Positions 34,224 to 44,311 of a stretch of DNA of 64,000 nt are shown here, piece after piece. The stretch lies in the NCBI RefSeq assembly GCF_037042905.1, contig NC_087249.1, positions 40,135,401 to 40,199,400 of the forward strand, given 5' to 3'. Source of the DNA: Lytechinus pictus. Its lineage: Eukaryota > Echinodermata > Echinoidea > Temnopleuroida > Toxopneustidae. Each line of letters opens with the position of its first letter. The stretch's first letter is position 1. Below the pieces are notes generated by a model, which saw only the letters and a program-made list of their open reading frames with translations, was not told where the DNA came from and did not search any database. The translations under genes were made by a program, and so were the position numbers.

Positions 34224-34525
34224 CTATGAGATCTGACTGACCTGATCTTTCTTCCGCTCTTTCAAGTGAGCATCTAAGATTTCGCCAAAGACTTCCCTCC
34301 CGAGGAGTTGGTAGGCGACGGACAGCAGCATCCCGATCATGGAATGGAAGCGTTCGTGTCCGTAGCAGAAGAGGTCCAGGCCGAGCTCGTACCCCTGGCC
34401 GTAGTCGCATTCGTCGTTGGCAAACTGGACCAGGGTGATGATCTCCTGGAGGGCGTCTGAGTATCGCGCTTTCTCTGCCTCGGTCTCACTTTCAACAATC
34501 TTCTTGAGGATCTTCTTCAAGTCAC
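34224..34525 (-). CDS. HPF1: HPF1 exon 7: catalytic Glu and stop
   Basis: Phase 1 in. Encodes DLKKILKKIVES...TLVQFANDECDYGQGYELG, then LDLFCYGHERFH and a basic tail ending QVSQIS with TAG. Carries D353-E354. Confidence 0.95.
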
Positions 34526-37500
34526 CTAGATGGTATGGTCAAAGATGAAAGAAGAAGGGGAAAAAAGAGATACAATTAAAAGATACTGATGATTATTTGC
34601 ACTCAGTAGGATCACTGTTAAGAAACTTCTTGAAGACCTCCAAGCTACCTAATGTATGGTCAAATATGAAAGAAGAAAAGCAAAGAAATACCATAAGAAA
34701 ATGACCTTGATTACCCAGCCCCCCTCCCCCTGACCTATTTTCTAATTTTCTCCTTTTTGGGGAATTAATTTCTCTTCTATGGTGATCACCTTTTTTTTTT
34801 ATTGACAATTTTTTTTTGTAAATCACTTTACCCCTACTTGTTGGTTATTCCTTCAGTTCCTTGTTTATTTGTGAGAACCCTCTATTTAAAGATTTTAGTG
34901 CTTACCTATAATTACTGATGCAAGAAAAAATATACACTGTATGCGTAGGATATCAAATTCTTCTTCTGATGTATTTTATATGTTTTGGGGGCCAAACCAC
35001 AAACCATTTAGTCCTAGATTACTGCAGTAGAAAAATGAAAGTATATTCAATTGGTCTACAAGCAGTTAGTCTTATACCACATGGGCTAAACCCATTTGGT
35101 CTAGTATCAATTTGGTCCAACTGCCATTTGGTCTACACAACACTTGGGCTAATACCTATTTAGTCTAATGGCTGTTTGGTCTAATTTCCACTTTGTCAAA
35201 TGAAAATTTGGTTCATAAACAGTTCATCTAACCATAAAGACTATTGTGTTAGACCAAGTGGAGATTAGACAAATTGGGTATAGCCCATTACTAGAAATTG
35301 AAGAAACATTAGGAGAGCTAGATGGAAATAAACAGTTAGTAGACAAAGTACAATTCAAACCTGGGCCCCGTCTTACAAAGAGTTGCGATTGATCCGATCA
35401 ATCGCGACTATAGAAAGCCAGCAAAGTCAACATGTAAAAAGCATGTTTGTTCAAAAAATTTCTAGATATGAACGTATATCCATAAATTCATTGATTTCTT
35501 GACAATTTGGTGTGTTCTCCTTTGTTTACAAAGGACATTTTACAAATTTCCTGTAGAAAAAATTATGACACTGATGGATTTCCATAGAGTTATAATTGAT
35601 TGGATCAATCATAACTCTTTGTAAGACGGGGCCCTGGTCCCCTTCTTACAAAGATTTAAGATTGATCCAATCAACCTCGACTCAATGGAATCCATCATTG
35701 TCATAATTTTATTTCCTACAGGAAATTTGCACAATGTCTTTTGTAAACAAAGAGAAGCACACCGCATTATCAAGAAAACTATGGATGAATGAATATACAT
35801 CATAATATCTAGAAAATGTGTTGAACAAACATGCTTTTTAGATGATGATGTTGCTGGCTTTCCATAGTTGTGGTTGATTGAATCAATCGAACCTCTTTGT
35901 AAGACGGGGCCCAGGTGGGATGAGACCATGCAGAAAGTAGACAAAGCCTAGGTCCCATCTCACAAAGAGTTGGCAACTATGGACGGCCAGCAACCCCAGC
36001 ATCTTAAATGCAAATTTGTTCAAAATATTTTCTAGATGTGATGTATATTCATACATTCAGTGTGATTCGCTATGTTTACTAAGGAGATAATGCAAATTTC
36101 CTGTAGAGAAAATTATGGTATGGATGGATTTCCAAACAACTGCAATTGATTGGATCAATCTTAAGTCTTTGTAAGAGGGGGCCCAGGTGTAGACCAATTG
36201 GCAATTTACTGAGAATACATACCATCCGTTTCTGGAAGCTCTCTGTAACCAACCCCTGTACTGTCTAAAGGTACAACGATGCCTGCCTTGTGGAATGTCT
36301 TGGTGACCACTTTCTTGTCGCGATCTTTCATCCTCTTCGTCCGAGCTTCGAGAGAGTGCTTGCATTTCTTGGCCCAGTCCGTCAAGGATTTGTCTACTTT
36401 CTTCAGGTCTCCTAACTTCTTCTTCTCTTTGGTCTGTTTGGTGAGCTTATCGATGTGTAACCTGGAAAAGAGTAAGATTAAGACTATTTTTATCACATGA
36501 CTTTGAAATATGTGACTTTCACTAAAATTCATATCATTCAGCCTTGGGGAATGTCTGCAAAACATTTACAAACAAGCACAATGGAACCATTTTGCAAACA
36601 CATATTTATGATGACACTGATGATGATCATTTTCCACACTATTTTTACACTCGAAATAATGTCTGAGTGATATATTTTTGAATTACACACACACAAGCCC
36701 CCCCCCCCCTTGTCCCTATTTACTTGAAAGTATTTTTACTTGAATATAAACTACCAAGATAATGAGAAATGCTGACTTGGAAAGATCCATTGACTGGGTC
36801 AGTCCAAATAAAAAGTTACTGCATAAGACCAAACATTGAATAATCACAAAAGGTTAATATTGGAGTTTATTTAACACAAACAGAGGGATAAAAATCATGA
36901 ATTAAGAAGGGCACTTGAGTTTGAGGTGGGCTGGTCAGAGGGGAAGGGGGTGGGGGGACCAAAGACGACATGGAAGAAGCAAGTGGAGGAGAGTAGGAGG
37001 GTTGGGATGAGGGGGGATGCATCGAATAGAGTGAAGTGGAGATATAATTTTTACTGGTCATTCGGACCAGTAAATCTGGCTATTTCTGAAAAGTCACTGG
37101 CCCAACAGCAATTTTTACCGATCTGGGACCGTTGGACCAGTGCCAGTGTTGTGCGCTGCGAAAGAAGACATGAAAGAAGCAAGTGGTGGAGGAGAGTAGG
37201 AGGGTTGGGCTTAGGGAGGAGAATGCATCGGATAGAGTAAAGTAGAGGGAAGGGGTGAGAGTGATTTCTTCGAGTGCGAGGTGAATCCGGTCACCCCAGT
37301 AGTTTAAAACCTAGATGAATGACTTTAATTACTATACTGGTAGTACTCACTTCACAGCAGCAAAAATATTTTCTCCCTGAGGTGTGATGGTACTGTTTTC
37401 CTTTGCCGAGTTCGAAGCCATAAAAACAGGAGCTTTCTGAGGTTCATCTCTGAATAAAAAGAATAATCAATTGATATTAACAGCTGAAACAGAGAGCAAA

Positions 37501-40500
37501 AATACCTTTAATAGATTAATTCAAAATGCATTTCTTGAACTTAAAATGCAGTAAGATGCTAGTCTAATTTCTATCAGAGGATTAGACAACCCTTTAAAAA
37601 ACACATTAAAAAAAATGGTATCAACACAAATTTTCATAATAAGAAGATAAGATAAGAACTTTGAAAAGTATTAATTACAAAATTCTTTCATTTTCCCTCA
37701 AGTAATATAATAACGCAGATGTGACAGACGATTCCATGACAATCGATCCGGCAACAATTTCTCCGCTATGAATTTCACACACTAACAGAATGACTAACTT
37801 CAACCCTGGATTTAACACTTGACCCTACCCTACAAAGCCCCCCCCCCCCCGGGGGGGGGGGGGGGCCACATACATTGACGAGTGGATACCATGCGCGACC
37901 AAAAAAACACGTAAAAAGGATGTCTTTTTCAAGATAGGGCATGTTACGTACATAACGTAATAAGGGTGTCAAAAACACTAAAATAATGAAAAAAGGGTAT
38001 CTATTTTCGATAGGAAAACAACGTGTTTAGGGTCAAATTTGCGAGGGTATAAAAAATTAAGACTAAAATGTTTTATATAGGATGTACTTTTTGCCCCAAG
38101 TGTCAACACTACGTGTTTAGAGTAGGTTTGCACGAGGTGTGGGGAGGTGGCCAGGCTGTAGTAAGCCCAATGATGTATAGGTAAAGGTAAAACCGACGTC
38201 GTCCGTGGCATAACAATTTAAATATCGCTATATATACTTGTTTAGGGGTTCAATTCAGGGAATACTTGCCAAGAGTATCGTTTTGTTTCCAATACTTGTT
38301 AAGGGTAGGGTTTCACACGCCAATACTTGTTAAGGGGTGCATTTTCATAATATGAAAAATACGTGTTTAGGGTGCTTTTCGAGACCCCATGGTCGCGCAT
38401 GGTATCCACTCGCCAATGGAAGTGGCCCCTCCGGGACAAAACCTAACATTAAATCCCATTGCAGTTCCCAAGCACCCCCATTTGCAGAGGGCCATTTAGT
38501 TCTTAAGCCCCTCATTTCATAACAACTTTACACATACCGGTAGTTCTTAATGGTATGGTACTATGGTTTGGGGCCGCACAATTATACCCTTTCCAAATAC
38601 AAGTGCCCCCCCTCCCCGATAATGACTAAATTACCTATAGTATCCAATGTGGTGTTGTTTCTTCTCATCACCGACCAAGACTGTCTGAAACTCGGGTGGA
38701 TCATAGAAGAATCTATGGTGTAATAAATAATTGGGTCTTTGACCTTTGACACATTTCAGCCTGCCAGCCATGACATCATACGGACCACCAAGAACCAAGC
38801 CAACGTCTTCCTTCAATGCCTCTGTAAGATAAAATTTTTAAATGTTTTTAGATGGTCAGGCTGAGGCAAACATCACAAAAATATATATAATTACTAATTT
38901 TTATGAGTGGTTATAACTGAAGACTAAATTCAAAAGATCACCAAACAGGGGCAGGAATCAATTACATTCGGCATAGCACAGTCATATAATTAGTTGTTTT
39001 ATACATTTAAACCTGACTAAAACTTTGGTAAAGGTTCAATCATACATCATCTAATATTCAAATCAATTTTAGTGGCGATCAGAACTCTTTTAAGCCAATG
39101 ATTCTTTGTTAAACTTTACATGTGATTTCTTTTTAAATATCCAGTGCTCTTTCTTCACAATGTTTTATTGTTTGAAGGGCCTTTCGAGCAGCAATTTTCC
39201 AAATTTAGTGATTGGATATCAGAAAAATGAAAGAAAAAATGGTTTGTTTGTTTATCTTCAAAGATAAGTATGAGACTTTCTTGTGTATCATCTCTATTGC
39301 CATTTAACAAATAATTACACAATTATGGTATAAGTGAAGAAAATAGTTTTTACTGACTTTATGGTACATGACTTGAGATCTTTTCATCTGGTACATTTCA
39401 TTAGCATGTTAAGAATAATTCCTTTTATTACAAAATTAATGCCACACTTGAATGATTCAGAAAAAAACGACTAAAATCAATTTACCAAAAAAATCAATGA
39501 TTTGTGTATTGTGACAATAGATAAGGCCAGTGAGGGTACATGAACTCTTGAAGTTTAAGTGAACAATTTTCAAATATATACAGGTGGTCATTATAAAAGC
39601 AGGTTATCACATCGGCCGGTACAGAATATTGTTGAAATATTTCCCTCACTGCTGATCAAATTTGAGAAGTAAAATTCCCCTGACTTGATAATAATAATAA
39701 GAAATAAACACAACATCAAAAGAAAGTCACCCCTAACCCCTAAAGAACCCATCAAATCCTCCAATATAAAAACCCCCATAATTTGTGTTCATGTTGTGCT
39801 CTCACAGCCATTAACTCACTGATGTCACTCACTTTTTGAGAATCTGCTCTCTAACAACCCTGGCTATATATCCCAGGCTTAATTTCAAATTAGTTATACT
39901 GGAAGATTTGATGGGGTTCTTTTGGGGGAAACTTACTTTTGATGTTGTGTAGAGTTTGTTCATATTCAAATATAAGATATGATTTTTATGATCAACTTAC
40001 CAGAAGGTTTAGCATTATTGATGCTCTTACAGTAATCCCAGAAATCAAAGAAATCTGGTGGCATCTCAACTTTGAACTTTAACCTCAGTTCCTCTTTGAT
40101 GTCAATATTTGGAGGAGTACTAGGTATTTCATCAGCATCTAAGAAATGAATGAAAGTTGCATCAAATTAAAAAAAAGTGATATTACAATATTCTTTTTTC
40201 TAGGCCTACATGCAATTTATCTCTCTTTTTTGTATGTTGATTGCTTAATAATACTCTACAGGGAATGTGAAATGACAAAAAATATCAATCAGTTCAGACA
40301 TCTTACACATCTTGTATCTAAATGCACACCAATCAAACCTATAATGACACTTAATATCATTCATTAAAAAAAATATAAGTTGTTTAATGGAGCTATATAC
40401 CATACTGAATAAGAAATAAACAATTGGTTTAATTCTGCACCCCTCCTAGTTTATGAATGACCAACTTCTTGTCCATTTTCTTAATAAGACAAATATACAT

Positions 40501-42679
40501 GTACATGTAGTAGATCTCATTATCATTTGATGAAATTAATTCAATTCAATTCAATTCATTTATTTCACTCGATAAAAATAACATATATACAGGTAAATAA
40601 GAAATACATGACAAGAACAAAACAAAGTAACAAAAAATGATAATACAGTAAATAGTGTACGAAACAGGCTTTGAGTGTGGACTGGCATTAAAGATCTGTT
40701 GGATCTTAGAAGTTCCAGCCCAGTAAAGAAAGAAAAACAAGGGATACAACCTCTGATGCTGTTTCTTTGTTTATCAGGGTCTTAATTGCAAAACAATTTG
40801 CAATAAAATGTAACTTGATTCTCAAGAAATCATAAGCATGCATTATGAGACTGTAATTGAATACAAGGCCAATATTAAACTTTTTCATGAGTAGCTACCT
40901 GAAAGTGATATATGTGATACCTATCCCCTTGTCTATTTTACAGCTAATCTTCATGAAGATTCTTCTAATTAATTCTAAATTCATTTCATATTTGTTTCAA
41001 AACATACCTCTTGGAGAAATACCTGCGCCCTGCAGCCCCTTCCCCACCTAGCCAGGAGGCTCATAGAGAGTAAAAATCATTCACTTAATAAACGTAAGAG
41101 TAAACTATCGTTAGTGAATGATTTTTACTCTCTAGTCTATAGGAGCCTCCTGGCCTGCCTATCCAGGATCCTTGCCCCCATCCTATAGTGATGCAGTTAC
41201 CTTCATTTTCAAGAGGACATGTTTCTTGTAAATCTTCTTGAATTTCTTCAGTTTCGAGATCTTGTACTTCAGTTTCGCTAGAATTTTGATCCTGATCCTG
41301 CTTTTCAGAACCTGTCAACTTTTGACGTTTGGAGGGTTGACTTGCCAAATCCTGATCCTGTAACATTAAAATTGAAAAGAATACAAGATTTGTCATGATT
41401 TATCATTTGATTCACAATAGAGCAAGCAAAATTGCAAATGACAAGAATTTGGACAGTGAATTAGCATCATAGGCATAGTGACGTACACCTGGTGACGTAA
41501 GAAAATTAGCTCAAAGGCAAATTTTATAAACTCGACATCACTACACCATCATTACCTCGGGCGAAGTTCGTGCAGGCTCCACTCCACTTCACTACCGCTA
41601 CACTACGCTCCACCTACCCGAACTTTGGGACGGTGAACTCGATCGGATATTCCGAGTGACGAAGGTGGGATCAAAAACTGGTTTATTGTAAAAATTAAAG
41701 AAAAAAAAAAAAAAATAGAAAGAAAAATAGCTTAATTTCTTACTCTTTACCCTTATTTCACTCCGTGTCCATCCTCCGGTTATCCTCAAAATTTGTGATT
41801 TTGGGCCAGTATCAAATTCCTCACACGTATTATTCACGGCCGATTTCAAAACATTGCATGCAACGAACGTAGAGGGCAGAAAAGCCAGAAACACACATCA
41901 GTGTTGCTATTAGGAAGGTCCACTCGATACGCGCATACAATGTTTTGAAATCGGCCGTGAATAATACATGTGAGGAATTTGATTATGGCCCAGAATCACC
42001 AATTTTGAGGATAACCGGAGGATGGACACGGAGTGAAATAAGGGTGAAGAGTAAGAAATTAAGCTCTTTTTCTTTCTCGTTATATTTTTTTTCTTTAATT
42101 TTTACAATAAACCAGTTTTTGATCCCACCTTTGTCACTTGGAATATCCGATTGAGTTCACCGTCCCGAAGTTCGGGTAGGTGGAGCGTAGTGTGGCGGTA
42201 GTGAAGTGGAGCTTGCACAAACTTCGCCCGAGGTACACCATCATCAGACTATCCACACTGTGCAGACCTGTCCTGACATTTTAAGCAAACCTGAAACCAA
42301 TTTAAAAAAATATATAAATATTCAATGATGAATATTTGACGGAATAAAGCCATATATGTATTTCCACTTCCCCATCATATATGTTCGATATTAGGCCAGG
42401 GCTAGATATATTATTCTGAACCTTCTCCATGTTTTTATTTTCAATTTTTAGTGGGGGGTGCATATGGAACTCTTAGTCTCTTACCAATATGTAACTTATT
42501 GATGTTCATCTTAATTTTTAATCTTAATCGAAATCAAATGTTATCTTTCTTACCGATTCATCATCTTCATTCGTGTCATTTGCATTTGTTTTCCTTCCTG
42601 GATGATTAAATTTCTTGAGATGTTCCTCACTCTTCCTGTAGCATTTTGTCCCATATTTGCAGTCATGATTCGACGCCAT
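34224..42679 (-). CDS. HPF1: Histone PARylation factor 1, complete, seven coding exons, with PBZ zinc finger
   Basis: Exons in reading order: 42679-42554, 41357-41201, 40138-40001, 38821-38635, 37449-37351, 36461-36223, 34525-34224. Phases agree and the sum is 1248 nt, giving 415 aa (human protein 346 aa). Residues 1-30 form a PBZ finger (C7, C13, H20, H26); residues about 43-110 are acidic and Gln/Glu-rich; the rest is the HPF1 fold. HPF1 binds PARP1/PARP2 in the nucleus and completes their active site, switching ADP-ribosylation to serine. The known key residues are present: R309 in GYRELPETD (human R239) and D353-E354 in FANDECDYG (human D283/E284, Glu being the catalytic one). Also conserved are FYDPPEFQT and DKKVVTKTFH. 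Introns are full of foldback repeats but the coding sequence is intact. Confidence 0.95.
35070..35290. repeat. TTTGGTCTA-type short repeat cluster
   Basis: Irregular repeats of (T/A)TTTGGTCTA(A/C) and ATTAGACAAATTGGG in HPF1 intron 6; similar words at 27050-27240. Confidence 0.6.
35366..36190. mobile_element. Three neighbouring MITEs with GGGCCC ends
   Basis: Copies at about 35366-35633, 35634-35912 and 35950-36186. Each starts GG(G/T)CCC(C/A)(G/T)TCTTACAAAG-like and ends CTCTTTGTAAGACGGGGCCC-like. Internal blocks such as TTCCTGTAGAAAAAATTATG and AAACATGCTTTTTAG are shared, with orientation varying between copies. None encodes protein. Confidence 0.85.
36223..36461 (-). CDS. HPF1: HPF1 exon 6
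   Basis: Phase 2 in, phase 1 out. Encodes RDKKVVTKTFHKAGIVVPLD and VGYRELPETD, including the PARP-proximal arginine R309. Confidence 0.95.
36905..37255 (+). mobile_element. Non-LTR retrotransposon fragment (C-terminal GRPKTTW-like motif), two decayed pieces
   Basis: Plus-strand frame around 36925-37045 reads GGPKTTWKKQVEESRRVGMR, then GDASNRVKWR. This resembles the GRPKxxW...DRxxWR motif near the C-terminus of many LINE endonuclease-RT proteins. A second, frame-shifted piece follows at 37150-37255. Both lie in HPF1 intron 5 in antisense. Confidence 0.65.
37351..37449 (-). CDS. HPF1: HPF1 exon 5
   Basis: Phase 2-2. Encodes DEPQKAPVFMASNSAKENST, then ITPQGENIFAAV, matching the human PNGDNVFAAV region. 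Donor GTGAGT. Confidence 0.92.
37846..38434. mobile_element. Non-autonomous DNA transposon, copy 2 of the 6000-6549 family (inverse)
   Basis: Ends ACATTGACGAGTGGATACCA and TGGTATCCACTCGCCAATGG with G/C runs outside. The interior matches copy 1 in reverse (AAGGATGTCTTTTTCAAGAT, ACGTGTTTAGGGT). No clean target duplication was seen here. Confidence 0.85.
38635..38821 (-). CDS. HPF1: HPF1 exon 4
   Basis: Phase 1 in, phase 2 out. Encodes LGGPYDVMAGR and HHRFFYDPPEFQTVLVGDEK, ending GYY, a hallmark HPF1 segment. Confidence 0.95.
39707..39952. mobile_element. Short TIR element related to the ends of 29688-32374
   Basis: CACAACATCAAAAGAAAGTC at the left and GAAACTTACTTTTGATGTTGTG at the right are inverted ends, with ACCCATCAAATCCTCC / AAGATTTGATGGGGTT inside. 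Lies in HPF1 intron 3. Confidence 0.75.
40001..40138 (-). CDS. HPF1: HPF1 exon 3: start of core domain
   Basis: Phase 1-1. Encodes ELRLKFKVEMPPDFFDFWDY, aligned with the human region around LPEDFYHFWKF. Donor GTAAGT. Confidence 0.92.
40535..40760 (-). mobile_element. Possible LINE 3' tail (minus strand) with AATTG repeats
   Basis: The plus strand has (AATTC)n followed by ATTTATTTCACTCG; read on minus this is a pentanucleotide-repeat 3' end as in CR1/L2-type elements. No RT motif is visible. Confidence 0.35.
41201..41357 (-). CDS. HPF1: HPF1 exon 2: acidic linker
   Basis: Phase 0 in, phase 1 out. Low-complexity Gln/Asp/Glu-rich linker (DQDLASQPSKRQK..., EIQEDLQETCPLENE) between the finger and the HPF1 core. 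Confidence 0.85.
41543..42244. mobile_element. Foldback element with ~290-bp arms and 10-bp target duplication
   Basis: Arms 41553-41845 and about 41935-42234 are reverse complements, so the same frame (VNNTCEEFD...LRITGGWTRSEIR) appears on minus in one arm and on plus in the other. ACACCATCAT occurs directly outside both ends (41543-41552 and 42235-42244), a 10-bp target duplication. Ends are TACCTCGGGCGAAG/CTTCGCCCGAGGT. It lies in HPF1 intron 1; a Mutator-type origin is inferred from the duplication length. Confidence 0.85.
42554..42679 (-). CDS. HPF1: HPF1 exon 1: start codon and PBZ finger
   Basis: ATG at 42679-42677, 42 codons, phase 0 donor (GTAAGA). CKYGTKC...H...FNH matches the poly(ADP-ribose)-binding zinc finger C-x5-C-x6-H-x5-H. 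Confidence 0.93.
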
Positions 42680-43204
42680 GTTCTAAAGATAAGCTGTAAA
42701 CTCGTCTTCGATTTCGTTTTAGGTCTACATAGAACCTAGATAAATCTAGATAGTATCAGAGGCTAAAGACAATTGAGTCTAATTTCCTTCTAACATTTTG
42801 CATTTGCATTGCATTTGGTTGATTTCACGTTGTTTACAAGTGTGCGGCGCGCGCAATATTCATACTATAGGAACGTTTGAAGGATTACGTAGTAATCTAA
42901 TTTTACACTGTTCATTATTTATTGATTTCAACCACAAAAAAATAATTACTGGATATTTCGAATACTATAATATTACAATCGAAATGTCTTTTTGTTAAAA
43001 ATATATAAATACAAATGAAGAATACTACCAAAGGACGTGCAAAAACATATCACAAAGTCTTGGAAAAGGTCGCAAGATCTTTATGGTCACCTGATCAAAT
43101 CCCAGATCGAATGACGTCAGAGTTGCTTGGTTTCTGACAACAGTTTATCGAGGATCCGGAAAAAAGGAGTAAATCTTCATCAAATTCTTGTATAGTCACG
43201 CAAC
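42680..43204. promoter_or_regulatory. HPF1 upstream region, candidate bidirectional promoter with CRE
   Basis: Contains a perfect palindromic TGACGTCA (CRE/ATF site) at 43112-43119 and is more CpG-rich than its surroundings. An ATG at 43205 on plus is followed immediately by GT. If spliced to the kinesin exon at 48173 it would give a phase-0 start (M-PDSKAAEK). The minus side must contain the HPF1 5' UTR and promoter. The kinesin link is inference only. Confidence 0.4.
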
Positions 43205-43599
43205 ATGGTTCGTATTTTAATTGGTTTCATGTGAATTTTACACGTTAGTAGATTTAGGATTGTGATAGTAATGAAAGTAGGACTACTGCTTGTTCTGATT
43301 TTTTTAACGTGCATATCGGCCATGGCATTGGCATTGCATTGCCGAATTGCATCGCGATGCGATGTGAACTTAATTAATTGGCATTATACCGTGGCCTGGC
43401 ATTGCATGCAGAGAGCCGAGTGTGAATAATGCTGAGTGAGAGAGGAGGGGTTGACCAGGCGCGGATGGGGGGGGGGGGGGGTGATCACAAAAGTCAAAAT
43501 TGCAACAAATGACAATGTCAAAGAGAGAGAAAGAAGAAAAGAGACTTACTCTCAGAGAAAAAAGAGAAGAATTTCAGAATCAGAGAGTGTTTTACTTAG

Positions 43600-44295
43600 C
43601 CAATAATAGGGTGTCTGGAGAAAAAAATTATTTTTCTTATTTCAAGAAAATATCACGTTTTCTTTGTGAATTTGAAGAGAAATGACCTTCAGACTGACAG
43701 AAATGTAAAATTTTTGAAAAAAATCCAATTATTGGCTGCAAAAAAGAAGAATGAAATTAGGTAAATTTTCAGCATTTCTCTGCCATAGACTGTGTAGTTA
43801 AGAAATGGACACACACAAATCCAAATTTTTAGCTTCCGAGAGCTGTTATAAATTTATTATTAATGCCAAAAACTTGTCCATAAAGAGTCCAATAGGATTT
43901 TTTATGCTCTATCTGATGGTATGATTTTTATAAAGATTTGGAAACCAGATCACAATGAAAAATTGCGACAAAATGAAAAAAATTGTGCAAAACAGAAATT
44001 TCATTTTCCCATAGAAAACGCATGGAGAAATGGCAATCTCAACACACACAAAAATAAGGGTTTGCAATTTATCTCTAAATCCTTATTTAAAATGATCATA
44101 TAAACTTGTCCTTACTGTCAAAAGAAGCCCCTGAATTTTCTCTTTCCATACATGCCAAACACAAGTTAATAATCAATTCAGATCACATTTTTCTAGTAGC
44201 CTGAACTTCCCCGAAAAAATATGCCATATTTTCCCCTAAATTAGCCTGTTTTATGCTGACACTTTTCAGTGTGGCTTCAGACACCCTACCAATAA
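43600..44295. mobile_element. Possible TIR element (GGGTGTCTGGAG ends)
   Basis: AATAATAGGGTGTCTGGAG near 43601 and CTTCAGACACCCTACCAATAAT near 44275 form imperfect inverted ends around AT-rich DNA with short meaningless frames. Confidence 0.4.
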
Positions 44296-44311
44296 TGCCA
44301 TGCCATGGTAT

